The translations under genes were made by a program, and so were the position numbers. A DNA stretch of 64,000 bases from Microbacterium marinum (lineage in GTDB: Bacteria > Actinomycetota > Actinomycetes > Actinomycetales > Microbacteriaceae), in NCBI RefSeq assembly GCF_014204835.1, contig NZ_JACHMD010000001.1:1612001-1676000 (forward strand). The letters are read 5' to 3'. The first letter of the stretch is position 1, and every line of letters starts with the position of its first letter. Below are positions 46,455 through 55,911 of the stretch, one piece after another. Under the pieces are notes generated by a model, which worked only from the letters and a program-made list of their open reading frames with translations, was not told the DNA's origin and made no database searches.

Positions 46455-47966
46455 TCAGGCTCCCGCGACCGGAGCGCCCGAGCCGGCGCCGCCGCGACGG
46501 CGACGTCGACGGCGGGTGGGGGCCGGCTTGCCGTCGTGGTGCTCCTTGCCCGCACCGTCGTGGGTGCCGGCGCCGTCGGCGGACCGGTCGTTGCCACCGG
46601 ACGCGGCGGCGTCTGCGCCCGACGACGCGGAGCCCTCGGTGAAGGTCGATCCGACCTTGGCGTCCTCCGAGCCGTTGCGACGGCGGCGGCGGCGGCGCGA
46701 GCCGCCCTCCCCGGTGCCCTCAGCGGCGGCGTCTGCGGCCCGGGCGGGAGCGGCGGTGCGCGCGGGAGCGGCCTTGGGGGCCGTGGCGATGCGCCCCTTC
46801 GTGCCGGCCGGGATGTCGAGGTCGGTGAAAAGGTGCGGGCTGGACGAGTACGTCTCGACCGGCTCGGGCTGACCGAACTCGAGCGCGCGGTTGATGAGGG
46901 CCCACTTGTGCAGGTCCTCCCAGTCCACGAAGGTGACCGCGATGCCGGTCTTGCCGGCGCGGCCGGTGCGCCCGGCGCGGTGCAGGTAGGTCTGCTCCTC
47001 GTCAGGGATGGTGTGGTTGATCACGTGCGTGACGTCGTCGACGTCGATGCCGCGGGCGGCGACATCGGTGGCGATGAGGACGTCCTTCTTCCCCGCCTTG
47101 AACGCCGCCATCGAGCGCTCCCGCGCCTCCTGGCTCATGTCGCCGTGGACCGCGCCCGCATTGAAGCCACGGTCGTTCAGCTCGTCGACGAGGCGCTGCG
47201 CGGCGCGCTTGGTGCGCGTGAAGATGACGGTCTTGCCGCGGCCCTCAGCCTGCAGGATGCGGGCGATGACCTCGTCCTTGTCCAGCGAGTGGGCGCGGTA
47301 GACGAGGTGCTTGATGTTCTTCTGCGTGATGCCCTCGTCGGGGTCGCTCGCGCGGATGTGGATCGGGTTCGACATGAACCGGCGCGCGAGCGCGACGATC
47401 GGACCGGGCATGGTCGCCGAGTAGAGCATGGTGTGCCGCACCGGGGCGACCTTCTGGAAGATCTTCTCGATGTCGGGGAGGAAGCCGAGATCGAGCATCT
47501 TGTCGGCCTCGTCCAGGACGACCTCGGTCGCGTTCGAGAGGTCGAGCAGTCGCTGGTTGTTGAGGTCGATGAGGCGGCCGGGGGTGCCGACGACGATCTG
47601 CGCGCCGGCCTTCAGCTGGTCGATCTGCCCCTCGTAGGCCTTGCCGCCGTAGATGGCGACGACGTTCGTCGAGCGGCCGGAGGTCAGCATGTCCATGTCC
47701 TCGTAGACCTGGACGGCGAGCTCACGGGTGGGGACGACGATGAGCGCCTTCACGCCGGGGGAGGGGTCGAGGCCGAGACGCTGGACGACCGGGATGCCGA
47801 AGCCGAAGGTCTTGCCGGTACCGGTCTTGGCCTGGCCGATGATGTCCTGCCCCGGAAGGCCCAGGGGGATGGTCTGCTCCTGGATGGGGAAGGCGTCGAC
47901 GATGCCCTTGGCGGCGAGGGTGTCGACGATGTCCTGGTCGACGCCGAGCTCTGCGAACGTGGTCAT
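46455..47966 (-). CDS. rhlE: DEAD-box RNA helicase (RhlE-like)
   Basis: A 503-aa ATP-dependent RNA helicase. Motif order: Q motif FPIQEQTIPLGL, Walker A AKTGTGKTF, PTRELAVQV, GTPGRLIDL, the DEAD box in VLDEADKML, SAT in LYSATMPGP, then the second RecA domain with IFTRTKRAAQRLVDEL, GDMSQEARERSM, ATDVAARGIDVDDV and HRAGRTGRAGK. The C-terminal tail (about 420-503) is Ala-rich and ends in clusters of arginines (RRRRRRNG; RRRRRRGG), probably for RNA binding. The ATG at 47966 has GGAAAAGA ahead. A leader of about 100 nt is possible from a TAGGGT box near 48072. Adjacent to a ferritin-like gene, as in mycobacteria. Confidence 0.92.
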   Translation of the reverse strand: MTTFAELGVDQDIVDTLAAKGIVDAFPIQEQTIPLGLPGQDIIGQAKTGTGKTFGFGIPVVQRLGLDPSPGVKALIVVPTRELAVQVYEDMDMLTSGRSTNVVAIYGGKAYEGQIDQLKAGAQIVVGTPGRLIDLNNQRLLDLSNATEVVLDEADKMLDLGFLPDIEKIFQKVAPVRHTMLYSATMPGPIVALARRFMSNPIHIRASDPDEGITQKNIKHLVYRAHSLDKDEVIARILQAEGRGKTVIFTRTKRAAQRLVDELNDRGFNAGAVHGDMSQEARERSMAAFKAGKKDVLIATDVAARGIDVDDVTHVINHTIPDEEQTYLHRAGRTGRAGKTGIAVTFVDWEDLHKWALINRALEFGQPEPVETYSSSPHLFTDLDIPAGTKGRIATAPKAAPARTAAPARAADAAAEGTGEGGSRRRRRRRNGSEDAKVGSTFTEGSASSGADAAASGGNDRSADGAGTHDGAGKEHHDGKPAPTRRRRRRRGGAGSGAPVAGA

Positions 47967-48141
47967 TCTTTTCCGTGCCTGTCTGGCGGTGAGAGGCCGC
48001 CGCGATGAAGGTCCACGCCCTTCACTCAGCCACAGGCGCGGGGTCCCGATCCGTCGCCGGGACGCTCCCACCCTACCGGAGGGGCAGGCGGCGCCCCGGA
48101 AGGCACGGGGCCGGATGTCGGCGCCCTGGCATCCGCCCGCG

Positions 48142-48147
48142 TAGGCT
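48142..48147 (+). promoter_or_regulatory. -10 box TAGGCT, leaderless promoter of the ferritin-like gene
   Basis: TAGGCT ends 6 nt before the GTG at 48154. Confidence 0.5.
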
Positions 48148-48153
48148 GACACC

Positions 48154-48870
48154 GTGGTGAGGTGGTTCTGGCAGCGGCGCAGGCCGCCCGGTCGTGTCCT
48201 CCGTCTGCGCTCCCGCGACGAGGCGAGCGACGTCCGACGCGTGGACTTCGAGCAGCTGGCACCCGATGTCGCGACCTACCTCGGACAGGCCGCGTACCTG
48301 CAGCTGGGGTACGTCGAGACGATCAGCGCACTGATCGAGCGCAGTCCCGAGCTCTCGCACAAGGAGTCGCTCTCGCGCGCCGCGGGTGCCGCGCTGCTCA
48401 AACACCAGGGCCTCCTGGACCTCATCCGCGACCGAGGTGAGGACCCCCTCCGTCTGATGCTCCCGTTCCGGGAGCCGCTCGATGTGTTCCGTCGGGCGAC
48501 CCACGGCGCCCGGGCTCTCGAGACGATGCTCTCGGTCCACATCACCGCGGGCCTGCTCGACGACTTCTATCTGTCACTCTCCGGCAGCTACGGCGACACG
48601 GGGCGTCGGGTGGCGGCGGTGCTGCGAGCGGATGCCGATCGCTCGGCGCTCGTAGGGATCATCACCGATGCCATCGCCGCCGACGACGAATGGCGATCGA
48701 TCCTCAGCATGTGGGGGCGACGCCTCGTGGGTGACACGCTTCTCGTCGCGCGCGGCGCGCTGCGGCCGGGCGGGCTCGACCGGGCGGATGAGAAGCAGGT
48801 GGAGCCGGTGTTCACACAGCTGCTGGCGGCTCACTCCAAGCGGATGACCGCCATCGGGCTCGACGCCTGA
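48154..48870 (+). CDS. Ferritin-like fold protein (tRNA hydroxylase-like, Rv3210c type)
   Basis: A 238-aa helical protein. After an Arg-rich start, residues 35-200 form a ferritin-like bundle: FEQLAPDVATYLGQAAYLQL, LIERSPELSHKESLSRAAGA, LLKHQGLLDLI, then ETMLSVHITAGLLDDFY and a last helix pair. Such proteins are grouped with MiaE-like diiron folds, but the ligand set is only partly recognisable here (E and H in KESLSRAAG...KHQG), so catalytic function is uncertain. The conserved neighbourhood (RhlE helicase, DUF3107, AdnAB) is the best clue and suggests an RNA- or stress-linked role (inference). Confidence 0.75.
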   Translation: MVRWFWQRRRPPGRVLRLRSRDEASDVRRVDFEQLAPDVATYLGQAAYLQLGYVETISALIERSPELSHKESLSRAAGAALLKHQGLLDLIRDRGEDPLRLMLPFREPLDVFRRATHGARALETMLSVHITAGLLDDFYLSLSGSYGDTGRRVAAVLRADADRSALVGIITDAIAADDEWRSILSMWGRRLVGDTLLVARGALRPGGLDRADEKQVEPVFTQLLAAHSKRMTAIGLDA

Positions 48871-48897
48871 CCCGGGTCCGGGCGCTCTTCGGGGCCC

Positions 48898-49185
48898 TCA
48901 GATGCCGAGGGCGCTCCGCGTCTGCTGATCCGCGCGTGTGCGCGCCCGCGTGAGGGCGGTGAGCGCGAGCGGCACCACGATCGCCGGCAGGAGCGCCGAG
49001 ACGAGCCAGACCCACACCGAATCGGGACCGAGGCCCGACCAGGTCAGCGCCGTCCAGGCGAGCGCGCCGAGGGCGGCGCCGCCGACTGGTCCGAGTGCCG
49101 CGCCGCGCAGCGCCCGGCCGGGAAGAGCGAAGTGCGCGGCCGCTCCGAACGCTGCCCCGATCACGAGGGCGAGGACGATCAGCAC
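48898..49185 (-). CDS. Small hypothetical membrane protein
   Basis: A 95-aa protein with three hydrophobic segments (LIVLALVIGAAFGAAAHFAL; ALRGAALGPVGGAALGALAW; VWLVSALLPAIVVPLALTAL) and a polar tail with TRARTRADQQT. No family recognised. The GTG at 49185 lies one base after the DUF3107 stop, so it is the second gene of that small operon; the in-frame upstream codons overlap DUF3107 and are not needed. Confidence 0.6.
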   Translation of the reverse strand: MLIVLALVIGAAFGAAAHFALPGRALRGAALGPVGGAALGALAWTALTWSGLGPDSVWVWLVSALLPAIVVPLALTALTRARTRADQQTRSALGI

Positions 49186-49186
49186 G

Positions 49187-49408
49187 TCAGGCCACGAAGC
49201 CGACGCGGCGGGACTGGTCCGTCCCCACCTCCACGAAGGCGATGCCTGCGGTCGGGACGAGGTAGGTCGCGCCCTTCGCGTCGGAGAGGGTGACGTACGC
49301 GGCACCCGAGTCCAGAGCCGACGCGATGGTCGACCTCACGGCGTCCGCCGTCTCGGTCGACTCGAAGCTGAGCTCGCGCGAGTTCGCGATTCCGATGCGG
49401 ATCTCCAC
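49187..49408 (-). CDS. DUF3107 family protein (TmcR/Rv3208A-like)
   Basis: A 73-aa protein, EIRIGIANSRELSFESTETA, then AVRSTIASAL, LSDAKGATYLVPTAGIAFVE and GTDQSRRVGF, matching the actinobacterial DUF3107 family throughout. No enzyme activity is known to me. In mycobacteria it lies near a TetR regulator and the AdnAB genes; here the TetR gene is absent. GTG start at 49408 with an upstream purine-rich GGGAAGG about 15 nt away. Divergent from adnA. Confidence 0.88.
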   Translation of the reverse strand: MEIRIGIANSRELSFESTETADAVRSTIASALDSGAAYVTLSDAKGATYLVPTAGIAFVEVGTDQSRRVGFVA

Positions 49409-49535
49409 GGTGGTGCCTGCCTTCCCTGCGCCGCCGGTGCGGGCGCATTCCGAGCCTACGACACCGCTTCGGGCGGCGGCCCCCGCCCGGCACGCTGTGG
49501 GCGAACGCGGCGCGGTCGGTGTCGGCGCGGCCGAT

Positions 49536-49541
49536 TACCGT
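49536..49541 (+). promoter_or_regulatory. -10 box TACCGT, leaderless promoter of adnAB
   Basis: TACCGT ends 7 nt before the ATG at 49549 and supports that start over an in-frame GTG at 49519. Confidence 0.45.
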
Positions 49542-49548
49542 GGAGCCC

Positions 49549-52500
49549 ATGGGTCATCCACTCCGTCCGCGTTCGCTCGACGAGTCGCAGCGGAGCGTGA
49601 TCGAGCTGCCGCTGGACGCGTCCGGCGTCGTGGTCGGGGCCCCGGGAAGCGGCAAGACGTCGACCGTCGTCGAGCGTGTCGTCCGCCTCGTCGAGCAGGG
49701 CGTCGCGCCCGAGCAGATCATGGTGCTCACCCCGACCCGCACGGCGGCGACGGCGCTCCGCGACACCCTCGCCCTCACGGTCGGCGTGGCCACGAGCGGA
49801 CCCCTGGCGCGGTCCGTCGCCGCGTTCGCTTATCTGCTGGTCCGCGCGCACGCGGTCGCGCGGGGCGAGGAGCCTCCTCGGCTGCTCACCGGCCCCGATG
49901 AGGACCGGCTGATCGCCGACCTCCTCGCCGGCGACGCGGAAGACGAGCGCGACGGGGCATCCCGATGGCCGGAATGGATGTCGGCTGAGGTTCGGGGGAC
50001 CGCCGGGATGCGCGCAGAGCTCCGCGCCTTCCTCGCGGAGATGACCACCCTCGGCATCACCCCGGACGACCTGGCCGAGCGGGCGGAGCGCACCGGTCAC
50101 GACGCGTGGGCGTCGGTGGCCTCGTTCGCGCGCGAGTATGCGCTCGTGCGCTCCCGGATGCGCGGCGCCCACCGCGACGCGGCGGGACTCGTGCGCGAGG
50201 CGGTCGACCTCGCCGACCGCCTCGGCGAGGGGTCGGTGGACGTCCTCGACGGACTTCGGGTCATCCTGGTCGATGATGCACAGGAACTCACGCTCGGGGG
50301 CGTCGAGCTGCTGGAGGCGCTCCGGCGCCGAGGGGTCGCCGTCCTCGCCTTCGGCGACCCCGACGTCGGCTCGGGGTCTTTCCGCGGTGCGCGACCCGAG
50401 CACTTCGCCCGCCTCGCCACCACGACCCACGTCCTCGAGGGTGCACACCGCGGGACCGCGCCGCAGCGCGATCTGCTGGCACGGGTGACGGCGCGCATCG
50501 GAGCGGCCGCCATGGCGGCTCACCGTCGGGCACCCTCTGGCGCGGCGATGGACGGGAGTGTGCGCGCGTTCGCGCTCCGCTCCGCGGCGGAGGAGGTCGA
50601 CGTCATCGCGCGCCTGCTCCGCGAGCGCCACGTCCACGACGGCGTCGACTGGTCGGACTGCGCCGTCATTGCGCACGACACCCGCCAGGTGGCCGCACTC
50701 GAAGCCGAGCTCGCCGCGCGCGACGTGCCCACGAGTGCGATCGGTCCCGCGCGAGCACTCGCTGACACGGCAATCGTCCGCACCCTGCTGGAGGTGGTCG
50801 ACATCTCGGCGCGCGAACCTGCCGAGTGGGATGCCGACGACGTCCTGCTCGTGCTCGGCGGCAGTCTCGACCCCGTCGAGCTCCGCCGCCTCCGCGGCGC
50901 GCTGCGGCACGCCGAGCTGGCGTCGGGAGGGGAGCGATCCGGTCGCGAAGTGCTGGAGTCCGCGCTGCGGCATCCGCTCGAGTTCGACCTGATCGATACT
51001 CCGGAGGCGAGACGCGCGGCCCGGGTGGCCGAGACGGTCGCGGCGGTGCGCGAAGGGATCTCGGCGGGCGCGACCGCGCACGAACTGCTTTGGACGGTCT
51101 GGGAGAAGCAGGGCCGGGAGCGCGAGCTCCGGGAGCTCTCGGACGGGCACGGACCGCTGGCGGAGCAGGCCCGACGCGACCTGTCCGCCGTGGCATCCCT
51201 CTTCGACGCGGCCAAGCGACACGGAGAGCGCGAGGACGGCACGACGCCGCTGGATTACCTCCGTTCCGTCCTGGGGTCGGGCGTGGCCGAAGACCGGCTG
51301 ACGACCTCGGCGAAGGCCGCGGGTGTGCAGGTCTCGACACCCGCGGGCGCCCTCGGGCTCGAATTCGACACGGTCGTGATCGCCGGTGTGCAGGACGGTG
51401 TCTGGCCGAACCTCCGCGTCCGCGGCGGCATGCTCGACACCTGGCGGCTCGCCGAGGGCGACGATTTCCCGGATCCGGTCGACCGCAGGCGCACCGTGCT
51501 GCACGACGAGCTCCGACTGTTCGCGCGCGCGGTCTCCCGTGCGCGCAGCCGGGTCATCGTGACCGCCGTCGATGACGACGACACCGGGCCGAGCGTGCTC
51601 TTCGAGCTCTTGCCGCCGGCGGAGCCCGCACCCCCGGAGGCGGCGCACCCGCTCACCCTCCGCGGTCTGGTCGCCGTGCACCGCCGTGCGCTGACGGACC
51701 CCCGCAGCGCGGAGTCCGCGCGCGTCCACGCCGCGGGGCAGCTGGCCCTGCTCGCCGACGCGGGTGTCGCGGGTGCCGATCCCGACACCTGGTACGGCGT
51801 GGCCCCTCCCACCTCGCTCGAGCCCATCCGCGATCCCGACACCGCGCCGCTGCGGATCTCCCCGTCGCGTCTGCACGCGCTCGAGCAGTGTCAGCTCGAC
51901 TGGGTGATCGGCGACCTCGGCGGAGACCCGGGCACGGCGGTTCAGGGTCTCGGTACGCTGCTGCACGCCGCGCTGGAGGAGGCGACGTCCGCCGATGAGG
52001 ACGCGCTCTGGCAGTTCGTCGCCGACCGGTGGGGTCAGCTCGAGTTCGATGCGGCCTGGGTCGGCGAGTCCGAGGCGCGCCGGGCGCGCGATCTCGTGTC
52101 GCGACTGGCCGCCTACCTCCGTGCGGCTGCACGCGACGGCGTCGAGCTCGTCAGCGCCGAACCGCACTTCGAGGTGGAGATCCCTCTGCCGGATGCCGCG
52201 CACCCGGCCGTCCTGAGCGGGTACATCGACCGTGTGGAACGCCACCTTGATGGACGGGTGGTCATCGTCGACCTGAAGACGGGCCGCAGCGAAGCGACGG
52301 GGGACAAGGCCGTCGCCACCAACCCGCAGCTCGCCGCGTATCAGCTGGCGTTCGAACGCGGCGCGATCGGCGAGGTGGCAGGGGGGATCGGTGGCGGCGC
52401 GAAGCTGCTCGTCTTGAAGAAGACGCGGTACGCGCCCTACGCGGAGCCGCACCAGCCGCCGTTCGACGACGAGACGCGCGCCGCCTTCCTCGCACGGGTC

Positions 52501-52623
52501 GACGGGGCGATCCGGATCATGCGGAGGACGAGTTTCGAGGCGCCTTTCGAGGAGCACTGCCGTGACGACCACGTGCGCGGTCTGTGCCGCATCCACACGA
52601 TCGGCGCGGTGAGCGCATCATGA
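49549..52623 (+). CDS. adnA: AdnA-like UvrD-family helicase-nuclease subunit
   Basis: A 1024-aa protein of the AdnAB type, the actinobacterial double-strand-break end-resection machine. SF1 helicase motifs are present but diverged: Walker A GAPGSGKTST (K36), motif II ILVDDAQEL instead of the usual DEFQ, and a C-terminal PD-(D/E)XK nuclease with YIDRVERHLDGRVVIVDLKTG. A Cys in LEQCQLDW and a terminal HCRDDHVRGLCRIH resemble an AddB-type Fe-S site, but one cysteine of CxxCx5C is Asp. The AdnA motor is regarded as auxiliary in mycobacteria, in line with the diverged motif II. The gene overlaps adnB as ATGA. Confidence 0.9.
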   Translation: MGHPLRPRSLDESQRSVIELPLDASGVVVGAPGSGKTSTVVERVVRLVEQGVAPEQIMVLTPTRTAATALRDTLALTVGVATSGPLARSVAAFAYLLVRAHAVARGEEPPRLLTGPDEDRLIADLLAGDAEDERDGASRWPEWMSAEVRGTAGMRAELRAFLAEMTTLGITPDDLAERAERTGHDAWASVASFAREYALVRSRMRGAHRDAAGLVREAVDLADRLGEGSVDVLDGLRVILVDDAQELTLGGVELLEALRRRGVAVLAFGDPDVGSGSFRGARPEHFARLATTTHVLEGAHRGTAPQRDLLARVTARIGAAAMAAHRRAPSGAAMDGSVRAFALRSAAEEVDVIARLLRERHVHDGVDWSDCAVIAHDTRQVAALEAELAARDVPTSAIGPARALADTAIVRTLLEVVDISAREPAEWDADDVLLVLGGSLDPVELRRLRGALRHAELASGGERSGREVLESALRHPLEFDLIDTPEARRAARVAETVAAVREGISAGATAHELLWTVWEKQGRERELRELSDGHGPLAEQARRDLSAVASLFDAAKRHGEREDGTTPLDYLRSVLGSGVAEDRLTTSAKAAGVQVSTPAGALGLEFDTVVIAGVQDGVWPNLRVRGGMLDTWRLAEGDDFPDPVDRRRTVLHDELRLFARAVSRARSRVIVTAVDDDDTGPSVLFELLPPAEPAPPEAAHPLTLRGLVAVHRRALTDPRSAESARVHAAGQLALLADAGVAGADPDTWYGVAPPTSLEPIRDPDTAPLRISPSRLHALEQCQLDWVIGDLGGDPGTAVQGLGTLLHAALEEATSADEDALWQFVADRWGQLEFDAAWVGESEARRARDLVSRLAAYLRAAARDGVELVSAEPHFEVEIPLPDAAHPAVLSGYIDRVERHLDGRVVIVDLKTGRSEATGDKAVATNPQLAAYQLAFERGAIGEVAGGIGGGAKLLVLKKTRYAPYAEPHQPPFDDETRAAFLARVDGAIRIMRRTSFEAPFEEHCRDDHVRGLCRIHTIGAVSAS

Positions 52624-55600
52624 CACCCTCGTCCATCAGCCCGGAGGCGCTCGCGGCGGCGCTCGGACAGTTCCCGCCCACGACCGAGCAGTCGGCGGTC
52701 ATCGCGGCGCCCATGGCTCCAGCCCTCGTGGTGGCGGGTGCCGGCAGTGGCAAGACCGAGACGATGGCGGGCCGCGTGGTGTGGCTGGTCGCCAACGGCT
52801 TCGTGCGACGCGACGAGGTCCTCGGACTCACGTTCACGAGGAAGGCGGCGGGTGAGCTCGCCGAGCGCATCGGCCGCCGCCTCCAGCGCCTGAGCGACTA
52901 CGAGCGCCGCGGGCTCCTGCCTCACCTCGGCCGTCTCCACGCAGAGGGGCGGCTCGACGTGTTCCCGGCCCTCGAACAGGCGGGCGCCACGGAGTCGGAG
53001 CGGATCGCCGCGCTGGACGCCCTCGCGCCCGTCCAGGCGACGAGTGACGACGGCGACGCGCTCCTCGACCGCCCCACGGTCTCCACGTACAACAGCTTCG
53101 CCGACGGGATCGTGCGGGAGAACGCGGTCCGCGTGGGGCGTGACGCCGATGCGGTCGTCCTCAGCGAATCGGCAGCCTGGCTCCTCATGCGGCGGGTGGT
53201 GTTCGCGAGTGCCGACCCGCGGCTCCCCGAGAGGCTCGAGCGGCCGTCGACGATCATCGATGCGGCCCTGCGCATCGCGCGGGACGGTGTGGACAATCTC
53301 GTCGATCTCGACGCCCTGAGCGCCTTCGCGGACGGCTTCCAGGACGTGCTGGAGCGGCCGAGCGATTCGGCGCGCACGACCGTGTACGCCGACGTGCGAA
53401 CGGCGGCCGAGAAGGTGGGCGGACTCGGCGTGCTCGTCGACCTCGCCCGAGGCTACGACGCCGAGAAGCGGCGTCAGGGAGTGATCGACTTCTCCGACCA
53501 GGTCGCCGGGGCCCTGCAGATCGTGCGCGCGCACGCCGTCGTCGCCGAGGAGCTGCGCTCGCGCTACCGCGTCGTGCTGCTCGACGAGTACCAGGACACC
53601 TCGGTCGTGCAGACCGACCTGCTGTCCACGGTCTTCGGCGGCACGTCGGTCATGGCCGTCGGCGACCCGCACCAATCGATCTACGGCTGGCGGGGCGCGA
53701 GCGCGGGGAACCTCGGCGATTTCGCGGTCGCCTTCGGGCGGGATGCCGGTGCGGCGCACTACTCGCTTCTCACGAGCTGGCGCAACAGCAGCGACGTGCT
53801 GCGGGCGGCGAAGGCGGTGCTCGCCCCGCTGGCGGCGAGCTCGCCGGTGCCGGTGGGCGCCCTGCGTCCGCGGCCGGGAGCGCCGCGCGGAGAGGTCGCG
53901 ATCGCCGTCGATCCCGATGTCGACGCGGAAGCCGATCGCGTCGCGGCCTGGTTCGAGGGAGTCCGTGAAGCGCGCGCCGCAGCGGGGCGGCCCACGACGG
54001 GGGCCGTCCTGGTGCGGAGCAAGAAGCACATGGTGCGATTCGCCGACGCGCTGGGACGACGCGGCATCCCGCACCGGATCCTGGGCCTCGGCGGGCTCCT
54101 GTCGACGCCTGAGGTCGTGGACGTGGTGTCAGCGCTCCGGGTCATCGACGACACCCGCGCCGGCTCGTCGCTCATCCGCCTCCTCGCCGGCCCGCGCTGG
54201 TCGATCGGTCTCGCCGATCTCCGAGAACTGTCGCAGCTGGCCACCCGGCTCTCCCGGCACGATTCCGCCCTCCAGCCGCTGCCGGACGCCGTACGTGAGG
54301 CGATGCGCACGTCCGCCGACGGCGACGCGGGTTCGCTCGTCATCGCGCTCGATTTCCTCGCGCGTCAGAAGCCCGATCACGGCTGGCTGGCGCCGTTCAC
54401 CGCGGCAGCGCGGGTCCGACTGCGCGAGGCGGGGCTCGTCTTCGCGGGTCTTCGGCGCGCGGCGTCCCTGCCCATCCCCGAACTCGTCCGGCTCGTCGAG
54501 AGCGAACTGCGCCTCGACGTCGAGTTGGCGGCGAACGAGGCGCGGGGGCCAGCGCGGACCGCCGGCGATCAGCTCCGGGCCTTCGTCGACGAGCTGCAGG
54601 GGTTCTTGCAGACCGACGACCGGGGCTCGCTCAGTGCCCTGCTCGCGTGGCTCGACCGAGCAGAGCGGCAGGACGAGTTCGCACCGCGGACCGAGCCTCC
54701 TGAGGACGACGTCGTTCAGCTCCTCACGATCCACGGATCCAAGGGACTCGAGTGGGACGCGGTCGCCGTCGTGCGCGGTGTGGAGGACGAGCTGCCCGCC
54801 CGGCTGCAGGACGGCAAGGGATGGCTCGGCTTCGGCGTCCTGCCGTACTCCTTCCGGGGAGATCACGCCTGGCTTCCGAGGCTCGCGTGGCGCGCCGGCG
54901 ACGCGCCGTCGCAGCAGCATCTGAAAGCGGCGTTCGAGGACTACGCCGACGGCATCCGTGCCCGCCACCTGGCGGAGGAGCGGCGCCTCGCGTACGTCGC
55001 CGTGACCCGGGCGCGCGAGCACCTGCTGCTCACCGGGTCGGGATGGGCGGGCACGAAGAAGCCGCGGGCGGTCAGCCCCTTCCTCCGCGAGATCGCGGCG
55101 GAGCTCGGCATCGCCCTCCCGGACGACGTGGATGCCGGGGAGAACCCCTTCGAGGGCACCCAGGCCACTCTCCATTGGCCGATGGATCCGCTCGGCATCC
55201 GCCGTCCGCGCGTGACCGACGCAGCTGAGCGGGTGCGCGCTGCGCGGGGAGCGGAGCGCCCGGCTCCCACGCGCGATCTCGAGCTTCTCCTCGCGGAAAG
55301 AGCCGCGCGTGCGGCGGGACGCGACCTGGTGGCACCCACGCGCATGCCGGCGTCGCGGTTCAAGGACTTCGTGGCCGACTATCGAGCCGCCGCTGACGCC
55401 GCCGCGCGCCCGATGCCGGAGCGCCCCTACCGGCAGACCCGGTTGGGCACGCTGTTCCACAGCTGGGTCGAGCAGCGGTCGGGTATCGCCGGCCGAGGCC
55501 GCTCGATCGACGACACCCTCTGGGAGGAGAATTCCGACGCGGATGCCGCCTCACCCGATGCCGCCGACCTCGAGCGGCTCAAAGGGGTCTTCCTCGCCTC

Positions 55601-55907
55601 GGAGTGGGCGGACCTGCAGCCCCTCGAAGTCGAGACGGAGATCGACTACGCCGACCCCGATCCGTTCGGCGACGGCCGTCCGCACATCATCATCTGCAAG
55701 CTCGATGCGGTCTACCGCCGCGGCGATCGCATCGAGATCGTGGACTGGAAGACCGGGCGCCCGCCGCGTACCGATGCCGAGAAGAAGGAGCGCCTGCTCC
55801 AGCTGGAGCTCTACCGTCGGGCGTACCACGCGAAGCACGGCGTTCCCCTCGACCGAATCGACGTCGCGCTGTTCTACGTGGGCGACGACCTGATCCTGCG
55901 GGCGTGA
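52620..55907 (+). CDS. adnB: AdnB-like UvrD-family helicase-nuclease, lead motor
   Basis: A 1095-aa SF1A helicase fused to a RecB-like nuclease. Walker A VVAGAGSGKTETM (K45), GLTFTRKAAGEL, TYNSFADGIV, motif II VVLLDEYQDTSVVQ, GDPHQSIYGWRGA, HGSKGLEWDAVAVV and the YVAVTRARE motif VI are all well kept, so this subunit should drive translocation. The C-terminal nuclease has IVDWKTGR and QLELYRRAY. With AdnA it resects double-strand breaks and takes the place of RecBCD/AddAB. The ATG at 52620 shares bases with the adnA stop. It ends 5 bp before the convergent phosphotransferase gene. Confidence 0.93.
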   Translation: MTPSSISPEALAAALGQFPPTTEQSAVIAAPMAPALVVAGAGSGKTETMAGRVVWLVANGFVRRDEVLGLTFTRKAAGELAERIGRRLQRLSDYERRGLLPHLGRLHAEGRLDVFPALEQAGATESERIAALDALAPVQATSDDGDALLDRPTVSTYNSFADGIVRENAVRVGRDADAVVLSESAAWLLMRRVVFASADPRLPERLERPSTIIDAALRIARDGVDNLVDLDALSAFADGFQDVLERPSDSARTTVYADVRTAAEKVGGLGVLVDLARGYDAEKRRQGVIDFSDQVAGALQIVRAHAVVAEELRSRYRVVLLDEYQDTSVVQTDLLSTVFGGTSVMAVGDPHQSIYGWRGASAGNLGDFAVAFGRDAGAAHYSLLTSWRNSSDVLRAAKAVLAPLAASSPVPVGALRPRPGAPRGEVAIAVDPDVDAEADRVAAWFEGVREARAAAGRPTTGAVLVRSKKHMVRFADALGRRGIPHRILGLGGLLSTPEVVDVVSALRVIDDTRAGSSLIRLLAGPRWSIGLADLRELSQLATRLSRHDSALQPLPDAVREAMRTSADGDAGSLVIALDFLARQKPDHGWLAPFTAAARVRLREAGLVFAGLRRAASLPIPELVRLVESELRLDVELAANEARGPARTAGDQLRAFVDELQGFLQTDDRGSLSALLAWLDRAERQDEFAPRTEPPEDDVVQLLTIHGSKGLEWDAVAVVRGVEDELPARLQDGKGWLGFGVLPYSFRGDHAWLPRLAWRAGDAPSQQHLKAAFEDYADGIRARHLAEERRLAYVAVTRAREHLLLTGSGWAGTKKPRAVSPFLREIAAELGIALPDDVDAGENPFEGTQATLHWPMDPLGIRRPRVTDAAERVRAARGAERPAPTRDLELLLAERAARAAGRDLVAPTRMPASRFKDFVADYRAAADAAARPMPERPYRQTRLGTLFHSWVEQRSGIAGRGRSIDDTLWEENSDADAASPDAADLERLKGVFLASEWADLQPLEVETEIDYADPDPFGDGRPHIIICKLDAVYRRGDRIEIVDWKTGRPPRTDAEKKERLLQLELYRRAYHAKHGVPLDRIDVALFYVGDDLILRA

Positions 55908-55911
55908 GCGC

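Noticed and set aside
49456..52596. A 1046-codon open frame on the minus strand opposite adnA
   Set aside because: Long antisense frames are common in very high-G+C DNA. The translation is Arg/Gly/His-rich with no domain, while the plus strand encodes clear helicase and nuclease motifs.
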